Part shown: one piece after another, positions 8,544 through 18,101 of the stretch
Numbering within the stretch: position 1 is the stretch's first letter
Layout of the letters: each line of letters opens with the position of its first letter
Program-made: the position numbers and the translations under genes
The notes under the pieces: generated by a model
What the model was told of the DNA's origin: nothing
The model's input: the letters and a program-made list of their open reading frames with translations, nothing else
Database searches by the model: none
Source of the DNA: Paenibacillus sp. FSL K6-3182
GTDB lineage: Bacteria; Bacillota; Bacilli; Paenibacillales; Paenibacillaceae
Reading direction: 5' to 3'
DNA: 64,000 nt
Assembly: GCF_037976325.1 (NCBI RefSeq)
Contig: NZ_CP150265.1
Span: 1,130,001 to 1,194,000 of the forward strand

Positions 8544-9402
8544 GAATTCGTCCTCCCTTAGCGGTGTAATAGATGATGTCTTCTAAGGATGGTTTATCGA
8601 AAACAACATAATTGCCAAACAACTGTAAGGCATCTTGCCTATTGTTTACTAAGCCCTCAAACCCAACATCAGTCTCACGAATCCCGATAAAATTGCTTCG
8701 TATATCCGAATCAAGCAGTTGCAAGTCACCTTTGACGATTGCATACCTCTCGAATACTTCATCTTTTGATTCATTAAATACGAGCTTTCCACGATTGATG
8801 AAAGTAATGTAGTCAGCAATGCGATCTAAATCTGTTGTAATATGGGTCGAAAATATAATGGTATTTCTCTCGTCCTGCATCATATCCCCAAGTAGATCAA
8901 GCAATTCTCTTCTAAACACAGGATCAAGTCCAGAGGTTGGCTCATCCATTATTAAGAGCTCAGCTTCATGCGATAAGGCAACTGCAAGGGAAAACTTGAT
9001 TTTCATCCCCTTTGATAACTCATCAATTTTCTTCTTAGGAGACAACTCAAATTGTTCAAGTAAGCCGTTAAACTTAGTATTGCTCCACTTTTTGTAGAAA
9101 GGTGCGATCATCTCCTTCATATCACGAATCGTAAGATGTTCATAATAGAAGCAGTCATCCGACACGATGCCGATGCGCTGCTTAATATCAACTTCGTGTT
9201 CAGGCATAGAGCAGCCTAATATTTTTACACTACCGGAGTCTGGACGGATCATGCCGAGCATCATTTTAATCAAAGTGCTTTTACCGACACCATTCGGACC
9301 AATCAGTCCGGTTATGTAGCCCTTTTTTACATCTAAAGATACATTATCAACTGTAAATTGATTGTATGTTTTCGTAAGATTACGTAATTCTATTGCATTC
9401 AT
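8536..9402 (-). CDS. ABC transporter ATP-binding protein (YtrB/YhcH type)
   Basis: A 288-residue ATPase with Walker A GPNGVGKST at residues 35-43, signature LSKGMKIKFSLAVAL and Walker B LLIMDEPTSGLD. The signature LSKGM instead of LSGGQ is normal for ABC-2-type exporter ATPases. The C-terminal 80 residues are the extension seen in this subfamily. The gene overlaps the GntR gene by 4 bp (ATGA) and the permease gene by 8 bp, giving tight coupling. Confidence 0.88.
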   Translation of the reverse strand: MNAIELRNLTKTYNQFTVDNVSLDVKKGYITGLIGPNGVGKSTLIKMMLGMIRPDSGSVKILGCSMPEHEVDIKQRIGIVSDDCFYYEHLTIRDMKEMIAPFYKKWSNTKFNGLLEQFELSPKKKIDELSKGMKIKFSLAVALSHEAELLIMDEPTSGLDPVFRRELLDLLGDMMQDERNTIIFSTHITTDLDRIADYITFINRGKLVFNESKDEVFERYAIVKGDLQLLDSDIRSNFIGIRETDVGFEGLVNNRQDALQLFGNYVVFDKPSLEDIIYYTAKGGRIHA

Positions 9403-9782
9403 GGGGTCTGTTCCTCCTCGAAAAAGAGAGTGAAATGATTGATTAGATCTTGTTGACTCATGTTTAGTTCCTTGCTTTCTCGAATGATTTCTATCATTTT
9501 CTCTTCTAATAGTTTCATACGCTGCTCCCGAATAAAGTCTTTATTTGCTCCCGATACGAAACAGCCCTTACCTACAACTGAGTCGATTAACTTCTCTTTC
9601 TCTAACTCTTCATAAACACGCTTAGTTGTAATTACACTAACTTGCAAATCCTTGGCAAGCTGCCTAATGGAGGGTAGGAGTTCACCTGCACGTATTTCAT
9701 TGCTCAAGATGCTCTGCCTAATCTGGTTCATTATTTGGATGTAAATCGGATCGTTTGATGCGTTGGATATAATAATTTTCAT
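9399..9782 (-). CDS. GntR family repressor, YtrA subfamily
   Basis: A 127-residue protein with an N-terminal winged helix (PIYIQIMNQIRQSILSNEI, LLPSIRQLAKDLQVS, TTKRVYEELE, GCFVSG) and a short helical C-terminal tail rather than a large ligand domain, as in YtrA. It heads the ABC operon and probably autoregulates it through the palindrome at 9820-9838. YtrA-type repressors usually respond to cell-wall-active antibiotics; that is family knowledge, not seen here. Confidence 0.87.
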   Translation of the reverse strand: MKIIISNASNDPIYIQIMNQIRQSILSNEIRAGELLPSIRQLAKDLQVSVITTKRVYEELEKEKLIDSVVGKGCFVSGANKDFIREQRMKLLEEKMIEIIRESKELNMSQQDLINHFTLFFEEEQTP

Positions 9783-9819
9783 GTTTCATTACCTCGTTCT
9801 CGCTGATAGAGTATCTACC

Positions 9820-9838
9820 GTATATATATAATATATAC
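9820..9838. promoter_or_regulatory. Probable YtrA-type operator
   Basis: GTATATA-TATAA-TATATAC is a perfect 7-bp inverted repeat with a 5-bp spacer, 38 bp upstream of the GntR start. Its position suggests autoregulation. An AT-rich palindrome could be chance, so confidence is moderate. Confidence 0.5.
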
Positions 9839-9839
9839 A

Positions 9840-10171
9840 CTATTATCTTTTGCGTCAATATTTTAATTTATTGTGATTATTGGGTAGTGGAACAAGAGTT
9901 CATGCAGGAGATGATTCCACGCTTATATTAGCTTTTTTCTGTGGCTTCAAAGTGAAATGCATGTGTTGGATGCAGAGGAATATAGCTAAGGGAAACATGA
10001 AAGTACCTATTGAATCGATATCATTTCATTGTAAAAAATGCTTTTAATCAAATATTCCCTACCCTCCATTGATTTGAAATGCTTATAATGCAATTAGAAG
10101 ATTTTGGACGTAAAGAGTATGTGTGTACATTAGAAGCAACAAGAAATGAAATCGAACGGAGCAAATAAAAA
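9840..10171. other. Intergenic region upstream of tatD
   Basis: No gene is supportable. A TATAAT at 10084-10089 lacks a properly spaced -35. The two genes on either side are divergent, so promoters for both should lie here. Confidence 0.4.
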
Positions 10172-10957
10172 ATGGAGAATAAAATTATAGATATTGGCGT
10201 CAACTTGATGCATCGATCGTATAATCAAGATCGTGAGCAGGTGGTTGAAAGGGCGGCAGCAAATGGGGTTTCTCCACTTGTTATCACGGGAACAAGCTTG
10301 AGGAACAGCATGGAAGCTGCACGCTATGCAAGTCGTTTACCCGGGAAGCTGTACTCTACTGCGGGTGTTCATCCTCACGATGCGAAGAGTTGTACAGATG
10401 AGACGATGAAGCAGCTCAAACAACTGGCGGCACAGCCACAGGTGGTGGCCATCGGAGAATGCGGACTAGACTATAACCGAGATTTCTCACCGCGTGATGT
10501 GCAACGCAAATGGTTTGCCGAGCAAATTGATTTAGCGCTTGAGCAGGATATGCCGCTGTTTCTGCATGAGCGGGAAGCATTTTCGGATTTTATAGCCACT
10601 CTTAAGGAACAATCGGTTCGGAAAGCGGTCGTCCATTGCTTTACGGGGACTTTGCCAGAGCTTAAGGCTTATCTCGAAATGGGATTCCATATTGGGATCA
10701 CAGGCTGGATTTGCGATGAGCGAAGAGGCAAACACCTGAAAGAGCTTGTAAGAATGATTCCGCTAGACCGGCTTATGATTGAGACGGATGGGCCATTTTT
10801 AACGCCACGGGATTTGAAAGGGAAGCCGCAGGATGGACGGAATGAGCCGGCTTTCTTACCACACATTTTGCAAACTGTATCACGGTGTATAGGAAAACCA
10901 GTAGAAGAGGTAGCTGAGGCTACGAGAAAAACGTCTGAGGAATTTTTTGGTTTATAA
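10172..10957 (+). CDS. tatD: TatD family metal-dependent deoxyribonuclease
   Basis: A 261-residue TIM-barrel metallohydrolase that most closely resembles TatD itself: IDIGVNLMHRSY at the N-terminus, STAGVHPHDAKS, AIGECGLDYNRDFS, VVHCFTGTLPELKA, GITGWICDERRG and MIETDGPFLTPRDL. The usual YcfH-type HxH start is replaced by GVNLMH, as in TatD proper. Family members are Mg-dependent 3'-5' DNases acting in the cytoplasm, linked to DNA repair. It appears monocistronic. ATG at 10172 has a weak CGGAG about 11 bases upstream. Confidence 0.9.
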   Translation: MENKIIDIGVNLMHRSYNQDREQVVERAAANGVSPLVITGTSLRNSMEAARYASRLPGKLYSTAGVHPHDAKSCTDETMKQLKQLAAQPQVVAIGECGLDYNRDFSPRDVQRKWFAEQIDLALEQDMPLFLHEREAFSDFIATLKEQSVRKAVVHCFTGTLPELKAYLEMGFHIGITGWICDERRGKHLKELVRMIPLDRLMIETDGPFLTPRDLKGKPQDGRNEPAFLPHILQTVSRCIGKPVEEVAEATRKTSEEFFGL

Positions 10958-11257
10958 GAGTTAAGAGATAAGAGGCGCCAGACCAACTTTGATATAGAAC
11001 TTTTTTTCACTGTCTGTCATAAAAGAAAATCAACGGCCTGGTATATGGATAAGGACAATATGATTTATTTTGATATGATGGTTAGTGGAGATGAATTAAG
11101 AGAACAACAAAACATGAACAGTGACATAAATTGAGTTATTCTATTTCATATACAAATCTTAAAATAAAATTGAATCTCTAAATACAGATGATAAAGTATA
11201 TAAGGATCCAAATAAGCTTTGCTAATAGAAATGACATATAAAACATAGTTTTATCCC
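10958..11257. other. Intergenic region with a possible tiny gene remnant
   Basis: A frame of about 36 codons ending near 11135 (YMDKDNMIYFDMMVSGDELR) has no Shine-Dalgarno and no recognised match; it may be a leftover gene end. Otherwise AT-rich and empty up to the hairpin at 11258. Confidence 0.3.
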
Positions 11258-11283
11258 AACCGCGTTTAACGCGGTTTTTTTTA
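11258..11283 (+). terminator. Strong Rho-independent terminator
   Basis: AACCGCG-TTTAA-CGCGGTT followed by a run of about nine T. It is 300 bp after tatD, so it ends either a long tatD 3' tail or a short transcript of its own. Confidence 0.8.
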
Positions 11284-11490
11284 TTTTCAGAACACTACTC
11301 AATTATGGAGCAAGCCTTAACAGAAACTTAATTGTTTTCTGAATATCGTAGATGGAATTAAGGTTAAGTTTAATAGCATGTAAGACTGGAATGCTAGAAT
11401 GACGGTAAGAAAGGAGACTCAGTACAAGCTAGAATTGAATCATAAAAATTCGTAATCGTACAAAATGAGAGAAAAAGGGATGTGGATGAT

Positions 11491-13542
11491 ATGAAAAAGA
11501 GAGTTATATGGACGCTTGCAACGGCCTTAGTTCTGACCCCGCTTATTCCTACAAACGCAATGGCTTCCAGCGCCGTAGCTTCGGTTTCTTCTAAGACGCT
11601 AGAGAAGATTGCTTCTGAGAAAGCGGCACTTTTAACTGAACAATATGGAATACCTAGCGTGCAGTATGCCTTGATCGATAATGGAGTGATCAAAGTATCG
11701 GGACAATCAGGAGTTAACGACATAGAAGGAAAAATCCCTTTAACGAAGGAAACCATCTATGGTATTGGCTCTACGAGCAAAATGTTTACCGCGTCAGCAG
11801 TCATGAAATTAGTGGATGAAGGTAAGATCAATCTCGATACCCCCGTCGTACAATATATTACGGATTTTAAGATGGAAGATGAACGCTATAAAAAGATTAC
11901 TCCACGCATGTTGTTGAATCACTCATCTGGTTTGCAGGGTTCGAGTTTAAACAGTGCATTTTTATTTAATGATCCAGATACATACGTACACGATTCGCTG
12001 CTAAAGAACTTGTCTACACAGAAATTAAAGGCAGAACCGGGAGCTTTTTCAGTGTATTGTAATGATGGATTCACGCTCGCAGAAATTCTTGTAGAAAGAG
12101 TTAGTAAAAAGACATTTACTGCATTCATTCATGAAAATTTTGCTGTACCTTTGGGTATGAACCATACCATGACACCACAAGACATGGTAGAGACGAGCAA
12201 ATTCGCCGGCCTTTACTCTCCTGCCTATGAGGGCCAGCTTCCAACGGAGACGACCAATGCGATTGGTACAGGCGGAGTCTACTCTACTGCGGAGGATTTG
12301 GTTCGATTCTCGCAAATCTTTACTGGGAAGAGAGCGGACGTACTCTCCATCAATTCAGCACAGGCCATGGAGCAAGAAGAGTATAGGAAGGGATTATGGC
12401 CCAAAGAAGCGGATAACTCGATGGACTACGGACTTGGTTGGGATAGCGTACGCTTATTCCCTTTCAATGATTATGGTATAAAAGCCCTCGTCAAAGGAGG
12501 AGACACACAGATGTATCATTCCTCCTTCATCGTACTTCCCGAGCAGAACATGGCTGCAGCAGTCATTACCTCAGGCGGTAGCTCCTCAATAAATCAGCTG
12601 CTAGCGAGTGAATTGCTCCTTCGGGCGATGAAAGAGAAGGGCGCAATTAAAGAGATCAAGCCAGATAAATCATTTGGCAAGCCGGTTAAGACTGACATGC
12701 CAAAAGATCTTGTGAAGTACGCAGGTTATTACAGTACTCAAGGCGATCAGTGGAATGTAGCTATAAAAGACGGGGAACTGGCATTGTCAGGATTGGCCGC
12801 TCCAGATCAGAAATTTATATACACCAAGGATGGAGCTTTTGTCGACGAAGATGGAAGCACAAAGGTTAGTTTTGTAAAAGAAAGCAACGGACGGTCTTAT
12901 TTGTGGATGAGCCAGTATGTTTCAGTACCTGAATTAGGCCAGCTTGCATTTTCTGAATACAAAGCGGAGAAATTGGAAGGTGCAGTGCTGGATAAAGAAA
13001 CGGCAGATGCGTGGGCAAAAAGAGAAGGCAAATCCTACTATCCAGTCAACGAGAAATTCAGTTCCATCGCCAATATGAACATGATTAGGCCAACAATAAA
13101 GACAAGCCAAGGTTATTTCAATGATATAAAAATAACAGGTGCCAATACGGCTGAGAGCCAGCATCAGATTCCTGGAACAGCAGGCCGAGATACACTGAAT
13201 ATTCTTTTTTATGCTAAAGAGGGCGTAGAGTACCTTAATGCGGCTGCAACCGTGTATATGAGCGAGGATGGAGTGAAGCCGCTGTATAAAGGCAAATCGT
13301 CGATAACTACGATTCAAGCTGATGGTTATGCTAGATGGTTCAGCGTTCCAGAAACAGCTGCTGGTAAGAAAATGGTAGTCAAGATGCCAGCTAAAGGTGG
13401 TTTTATGGTATACGATGAAGCGGGAGCACTGGTGAATAATACGGTCATTAGCGGTAAAAATGAAGTTGTATTGCCTGCGAACGGATATATCGTATTTGCT
13501 GGAAATGCGGGATCTGCTTTCGGTATTACGCTAGTGAAATAG
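11491..13542 (+). CDS. Secreted serine hydrolase of the beta-lactamase/PBP4* family
   Basis: A 683-residue exported protein. A signal peptide ([20 protein letters not shown], cleavage near NAMASSA) precedes a class C beta-lactamase-like fold: SxxK at S94-T-S-K97 (nucleophile and base), Y189-C-N191 as the YxN motif, and KGGDT in the position of the KTG/HTG triad. The C-terminal 300 residues form a separate domain of unknown role, common in the long Bacillota members. Relatives are D-amino-acid peptidases, esterases or penicillin-interactive proteins; true beta-lactamase activity is not implied. A GTG at 11482 is in frame, but AGGGA at 11476-11480 fits the ATG at 11491 better. A hairpin follows at 13584. 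Confidence 0.85.
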   Translation: MKKRVIWTLATALVLTPLIPTNAMASSAVASVSSKTLEKIASEKAALLTEQYGIPSVQYALIDNGVIKVSGQSGVNDIEGKIPLTKETIYGIGSTSKMFTASAVMKLVDEGKINLDTPVVQYITDFKMEDERYKKITPRMLLNHSSGLQGSSLNSAFLFNDPDTYVHDSLLKNLSTQKLKAEPGAFSVYCNDGFTLAEILVERVSKKTFTAFIHENFAVPLGMNHTMTPQDMVETSKFAGLYSPAYEGQLPTETTNAIGTGGVYSTAEDLVRFSQIFTGKRADVLSINSAQAMEQEEYRKGLWPKEADNSMDYGLGWDSVRLFPFNDYGIKALVKGGDTQMYHSSFIVLPEQNMAAAVITSGGSSSINQLLASELLLRAMKEKGAIKEIKPDKSFGKPVKTDMPKDLVKYAGYYSTQGDQWNVAIKDGELALSGLAAPDQKFIYTKDGAFVDEDGSTKVSFVKESNGRSYLWMSQYVSVPELGQLAFSEYKAEKLEGAVLDKETADAWAKREGKSYYPVNEKFSSIANMNMIRPTIKTSQGYFNDIKITGANTAESQHQIPGTAGRDTLNILFYAKEGVEYLNAAATVYMSEDGVKPLYKGKSSITTIQADGYARWFSVPETAAGKKMVVKMPAKGGFMVYDEAGALVNNTVISGKNEVVLPANGYIVFAGNAGSAFGITLVK

Positions 13543-13583
13543 AGAGTTGATAAGTATAAACTAGACTCATATACAGATTTGGC

Positions 13584-13604
13584 CAGCTATTATAGCTGTT
13601 TTTT
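13584..13604 (+). terminator. Rho-independent terminator of the serine hydrolase gene
   Basis: CAGCTA-TTA-TAGCTG followed by TTTTTT, 41 bp after the stop codon. Confidence 0.75.
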
Positions 13605-13732
13605 GTACAGCCTTCAACGGCTTCCAAATGATTGCAGGTACCATCACCAATAAGGCGCAGGGAGCAGAGCTCTTATGCGTCTTTTTTTGCGTACTGTTCA
13701 TTCGACTGCGTTACTCCGAGTCATTCTCCGTA

Positions 13733-13761
13733 TTTACAAAATAAGGATTATATATTATAAT
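13733..13761 (+). promoter_or_regulatory. Sigma-A promoter of the TetR/exporter operon
   Basis: TTTACA at 13733-13738, a 17-bp spacer, and a perfect TATAAT at 13756-13761. The predicted start of transcription is around 13768, inside the operator palindrome and 39 bp upstream of the TetR start codon. Confidence 0.8.
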
Positions 13762-13767
13762 TCTCTT

Positions 13768-13790
13768 TATAGACTGACGGTCGGTCTATA
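13768..13790. promoter_or_regulatory. TetR-type operator palindrome
   Basis: A 23-bp near-perfect palindrome reading TATAGACTGAC-G-GTCGGTCTATA, with one mismatched pair. It begins at the predicted transcription start. Location and symmetry fit autorepression by the TetR protein encoded 17 bp downstream. Confidence 0.8.
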
Positions 13791-13806
13791 GAACGGAGGA
13801 GTCTTC

Positions 13807-14469
13807 ATGAGAACGCTCAAAGAGCCGGAAGAACGGAAAAATGAAATATTGGATACAGCGGAAGCTTTATTCCATACCAAGGGTTACGACAAGACGACGA
13901 TCAACGATATTTTGAAAGAAATCGGAATTGCAAAAGGAACATTCTACTATTACTTCAAATCGAAAGAAGAAGTGATGGATGCAATCGTCGTCAGAATTGT
14001 GGATAGCGGGGTGCTGGCAGCCAAAGAAATCTCCGCAAATGCTAGTCTTACCGTCCACGAAAAGTTTCTGTACATCATGCTCGCGCAAAAGCCGGCCTCA
14101 AACAGCTCAAAAAGCCAGCTTATTGAAACGTTGCATGACGTCAATAATGCCCAAATGCATCAAAAAAGTTTGTCAGAGACGGTGCGCAAGCTGACTCCTA
14201 TTTTGCAGGAGGTTACAGAGCAAGGAATAAGAGAAAAGCTGTTTGCCACGCCATATCCGAAGGAAGCAATAGAGCTATTGCTTGTGTCTGCTATAACCTT
14301 ATTTGATGAGGGCATATTCAACTGGCAGCCGCAGGAGATATTTCAAAAAATTCAAGGCTTCATTTATGCAATGGAAACGCTGCTTGGAGCAGAGAAAGGC
14401 AGCTTCGCTTACGTGGCAAGGCTGTTTGAGCAAGCAGACGCGGCAGACGGTAAGCCGAATGGCGAATAA
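13807..14469 (+). CDS. TetR/AcrR family transcriptional repressor
   Basis: A 220-residue repressor. The N-terminal helix-turn-helix is unmistakable (RKNEILDTAEALFHTKGYDK, TTINDILKEIGIAKGTFYYY, FKSKEEVMDAI). The C-terminal ligand domain is not conserved enough to name an inducer. GGAGGA at 13795-13800 is a strong Shine-Dalgarno. It is the first gene of an operon whose other members are an MFS transporter and an FtsX-type ABC pair, and it probably represses them all through the palindrome at 13768-13790. Confidence 0.92.
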   Translation: MRTLKEPEERKNEILDTAEALFHTKGYDKTTINDILKEIGIAKGTFYYYFKSKEEVMDAIVVRIVDSGVLAAKEISANASLTVHEKFLYIMLAQKPASNSSKSQLIETLHDVNNAQMHQKSLSETVRKLTPILQEVTEQGIREKLFATPYPKEAIELLLVSAITLFDEGIFNWQPQEIFQKIQGFIYAMETLLGAEKGSFAYVARLFEQADAADGKPNGE

Positions 14470-15733
14470 TGCTTTTCGAAAATTTATCATTCTATGGTTC
14501 GGGGAACTGGTCTCCAGTATCGGCAGCGGCTTAACCGCGTTCGGCTTAGGGGTTTACGTCTTCCAGACGACCCACTCCGCCACGGCAGTGTCACTCGTGA
14601 CGCTGTGCACCTTTTTGCCGATGATCCTGTTAAGTCCAGTTGGCGGTGTATTGGCGGACCGATTTGATCGACGGCTGATGATGCTGCTCGGTGATGGCGG
14701 CTCGGCGCTTGGGCTTATTTACATTCTAATCGTCATGTTCTCAGGCGAGGCACAGCTTTGGCAGCTCTGTGTGGGGGTAACGATCAGCTCTATATTCGCA
14801 TCGTTGACCGATCCGGCTTATAAAGCGACGATCACAGATTTGCTGCCCGAAGAGCAGTTTGCGAAAGCGAGCGGGCTGGTGCAGCTTGCCGGCTCCTCCA
14901 AATATTTATTTTCACCTGTCCTTGCGGGCATGCTGCTTGCTGTGGTGGATATCGAGGCACTTCTGATTATCGATATAAGCACAGTATTCATCACGATCAT
15001 TACGATTTCCGCCGTTCGCCGATGCTTGGTTGCTAAGCCAGTCAGCAAGAAGAAGTTTAGCTTAGCAAAAGATTTGAAAGAGGGATGGCGTATCCTTGTC
15101 TCTCGAAAAGGGGTTTTTACTCTCACGCTGCTAATGACCGTGGTCACCTTTTATATGGGCATTTTGCAAACCTTATTTACGCCCATGGTGCTTCCGTTAT
15201 CTAATGCCAAGACATTAGGGATCGTCCAATCGGTTAGTGCGACAGGGCTGCTGCTTGGCAGCTTGTTTATTGGCGTCTTCAACGTTAATCAGCGGTATAC
15301 GCGCGTGCTGTCGGTCGGTCTTTTGGTCGCTGGTATTTTCTTCTCGCTTATTGGAGTATCATCGAATATTTACGTAATCGCAGCCGCAGGCTTTCTGTTT
15401 TTTGCAACCTTGCCCTTCGTTAATACAAGCGCGGATGTATTGATTCGAACAAATATACCAAACGAAGCACAAGGCAGAGCTTGGGGAATGATCGGAGTGG
15501 TCTCCCAATTCGGCTATGTCGCTGCGTATGCATCGGCGGGTCTTTTATCCGACCATATATTTAATCCTCTAATGGATGAAGGAGGGCTTCTAGCCTCCAC
15601 GGTTGGAAAATGGATTGGCAGCGGCCAAGGGCGCGGTATCGGCTTGTTATTTATTATTTCTGGCATTTTGGTCATCGTTTTAGCACTTATTATGGCAAGG
15701 ATGAAGTCGATTCGGGCGCTGGAGACAAAGTAA
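14459..15733 (+). CDS. Major facilitator superfamily exporter
   Basis: A 424-residue membrane protein with about 12 hydrophobic segments of the EntS/MFS_3 drug-exporter type. The loop GGVLADRFDRRLMML is the MFS signature between helices 2 and 3. The true start is the ATG at 14459, overlapping the repressor gene by 11 bp; earlier in-frame codons belong to the TetR region. Expression is thus coupled to TetR. Cargo is unknown; toxic compounds or siderophores are plausible. Confidence 0.85.
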   Translation: MANNAFRKFIILWFGELVSSIGSGLTAFGLGVYVFQTTHSATAVSLVTLCTFLPMILLSPVGGVLADRFDRRLMMLLGDGGSALGLIYILIVMFSGEAQLWQLCVGVTISSIFASLTDPAYKATITDLLPEEQFAKASGLVQLAGSSKYLFSPVLAGMLLAVVDIEALLIIDISTVFITIITISAVRRCLVAKPVSKKKFSLAKDLKEGWRILVSRKGVFTLTLLMTVVTFYMGILQTLFTPMVLPLSNAKTLGIVQSVSATGLLLGSLFIGVFNVNQRYTRVLSVGLLVAGIFFSLIGVSSNIYVIAAAGFLFFATLPFVNTSADVLIRTNIPNEAQGRAWGMIGVVSQFGYVAAYASAGLLSDHIFNPLMDEGGLLASTVGKWIGSGQGRGIGLLFIISGILVIVLALIMARMKSIRALETK

Positions 15734-15750
15734 GGAAAGGAGGGGCTGAC

Positions 15751-18090
15751 ATGCTAGCGAAAATATTAAAAAAAGATTTTAAACGAAATAAGGCGATTAC
15801 GATTATCCTGTTCGTGTTCATTATGCTGTCTGTGCTGCTTGCTTCCAGCGGGACAACGATGATGACGCAGCTATTCCACTCCATCAACCATTTGTTTACT
15901 GTATCTAGTGCGCCGCACTACGTGCAGATGCACGCCGGACCCGTGGATAGAGCTGCCATTCAGAGCTTTGCGGCAGAGAACTCCCTTGTCAAGCGTGAGC
16001 AAATCTCTGAAATGCTGGTGATCGACAATGCTAATCTCTTCTTTGGCGACAATCAGGAAGCCGATAGCAGCAGCGTAATGGATAACGGCTTTGTCGTGCA
16101 GAACAAGAGCTTTGATTATTTACTTACACTGGAAAATAAGCGGATTGAGGTTTTGGACGGGGAGATTGCGGTTCCTATTTATTATAGGCAGCAGCATCAT
16201 TTGAACCTGGGCGATACGATTCGAGTTTCGGCTGGATCATCAGACATGACGTTCACCATTACAGACTTTGTGCGGGATGTTCAAATGAATCCTTCGATTA
16301 TCAGCTCCAAGCGATTCGTCGTAAGCGAAGCTGATCATGAAGCGTTGAAGAGCATGACCGGTGAAACGGAGTATATGATTGCATTTCAGCTTAAGGATCT
16401 AAGCAAGCTCAATGAATTCAAGACAGCATACCAGTCAGCCGGATTACCGGCAAAAGGCCCTGCTATTGACTATTCCTTGTTCCAGATGCTTCATGCATTA
16501 ACGGACGGGGTGGTCGCCGTCATCATTTTTCTGGTCAGCAGCTTATTAATTCTTATTGCGGTGCTGTGTCTGCGGTTCACCATACTGACCACGCTGGAAG
16601 AGGATTATAAAGAGATTGGCGTTATGAAAGCCTTCGGCATCCGTCAACAGCATATTCGCAACATCTATTTGACCAAATATATTGTTCTGGCGGGGGGCGC
16701 TAGTCTTTTCGGATATGTGGTTTCCCTTTGTATTCGTCCGCTATTCCTATCCAATATGGCGTTGTATATCGGGATTGCTCCGCAAAGCATTCTGCAAAGC
16801 TTGATTCCTATTTTGGTAGCTGGATTGGTGTTTGCTTTCGTTCTGCTCTTCTGCACCCTTGTGCTGAGACGATTTCATAAAATCTCGGCGGTTGAAGCGC
16901 TGCGAGCCGGTGCGATGGGCGAGCTTAAGGTGAATACGAAGCGGTTGCCGCTTTATAAAAGCAGAATTCCTAGTGTTAACGTATTTTTGGCGCTGAAAGA
17001 TGTCGTCGGACGGTTTAAAATGTATCTTTTATTGTTTATTATTTTTGTCATTTGCTTCTTCATCATCATTGTTCCGGTCAATTTCTTGCATACGATGCAG
17101 TCACCTAGCTTCGTTGCGTATATGGGGGTTGGACAAAGCGATATGCGAATGGATTTGCAGCAATCCGATCACATGCAGGATAAATTTGACGAAGTTCAGC
17201 ATTACCTTGCTCAAGATACGGATATAGTGAAATTTTCTCCGCTCGTGACGAGTAAATACAGCGTCGTAGGAAGTGAAGGAGCATTAGAGAGCATACAGGT
17301 TGAAACGGGGGATTTCTCCATTTTTCCTTTGAAATACAGCAGCGGCAACGCTCCTATCAACAAAAACGATATGGCTCTCTCCAGTCTGAACGCTGACGCT
17401 CTGTCGAAAAAAGTGGGAGACGCGCTGATATTAGTTATTAACGGTAAGCAGCATGAGATGACCGTTAGCGGCATTTATCAGGACGTGACCAATGGCGGCA
17501 AAACAGCCAAAGCGCTGCTGCCCTATCAACCGGAGGATGTACTCTGGTATACCTTTAATGCGGACATTAGACATGGCAGCGATATAGGGGCCAAAATAAC
17601 CGAATATACGGGTCTTTTTCCAGGGGTGAAAGTGACGCATCTCGAAGATTATATGCATCAGACACTCGGCTCGACGATTAAGCAGATCAAGATGGTTACG
17701 GTACTTGCCGTTATCATTGCTGTGTTTATCTCCATTCTGATTACTTCGCTTTTCTTAAAGCTGCTGACCGCAAAAGATTATTCCGGCATCGCCATTATGA
17801 GAAGCCTCGGTATTGCCGCCGCATATATTCGAAAGCAGTACGTGATACGGATACTGGTTGTGCTTGCAGGCGGTATTCTCATGGGTACGCTTATGGCCCA
17901 TACGTTTGGGCAAAGTCTGGTAGGTATGCTGATGTCTTCGATGGGAGCCTCCAATATCCAGTTTGTGACGAACCCATGGGTATCTTATTTCTTGTATCCA
18001 TTAGCTCTTGGTTTAGTTGTCACCATTGCAACGCTGGTAGGCACGCTATCGATGAAAAAATACAGCATGACGAGAATGATAACCGAATGA
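15751..18090 (+). CDS. FtsX/MacB-type ABC transporter permease
   Basis: A 779-residue permease with one N-terminal transmembrane segment, a large extracytoplasmic region (residues about 45-240), three helices (about 250-380), a second extracytoplasmic region (about 460-640) and a final helix group. This duplicated FtsX layout matches the large permeases of Bce-like and MacB-like exporters. AAAGGAGGGG at 15736-15745 fixes the ATG at 15751. The ATPase gene follows by 11 bp. The pair probably exports or detoxifies a peptide or lipid-active compound, alongside the MFS exporter. Confidence 0.85.
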   Translation: MLAKILKKDFKRNKAITIILFVFIMLSVLLASSGTTMMTQLFHSINHLFTVSSAPHYVQMHAGPVDRAAIQSFAAENSLVKREQISEMLVIDNANLFFGDNQEADSSSVMDNGFVVQNKSFDYLLTLENKRIEVLDGEIAVPIYYRQQHHLNLGDTIRVSAGSSDMTFTITDFVRDVQMNPSIISSKRFVVSEADHEALKSMTGETEYMIAFQLKDLSKLNEFKTAYQSAGLPAKGPAIDYSLFQMLHALTDGVVAVIIFLVSSLLILIAVLCLRFTILTTLEEDYKEIGVMKAFGIRQQHIRNIYLTKYIVLAGGASLFGYVVSLCIRPLFLSNMALYIGIAPQSILQSLIPILVAGLVFAFVLLFCTLVLRRFHKISAVEALRAGAMGELKVNTKRLPLYKSRIPSVNVFLALKDVVGRFKMYLLLFIIFVICFFIIIVPVNFLHTMQSPSFVAYMGVGQSDMRMDLQQSDHMQDKFDEVQHYLAQDTDIVKFSPLVTSKYSVVGSEGALESIQVETGDFSIFPLKYSSGNAPINKNDMALSSLNADALSKKVGDALILVINGKQHEMTVSGIYQDVTNGGKTAKALLPYQPEDVLWYTFNADIRHGSDIGAKITEYTGLFPGVKVTHLEDYMHQTLGSTIKQIKMVTVLAVIIAVFISILITSLFLKLLTAKDYSGIAIMRSLGIAAAYIRKQYVIRILVVLAGGILMGTLMAHTFGQSLVGMLMSSMGASNIQFVTNPWVSYFLYPLALGLVVTIATLVGTLSMKKYSMTRMITE

Positions 18091-18101
18091 GGGGATAAAG
18101 C

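Noticed and set aside
10069..10089. TTGATT and TATAAT upstream of tatD as a promoter
   Set aside because: The spacer is nine bases; no acceptable alternative -35.
11491..13542. A true beta-lactamase resistance gene
   Set aside because: The motif set (SxxK, YxN, KGG) is shared with many esterases and peptidases, the protein is twice the usual length, and nothing in context points to antibiotics.
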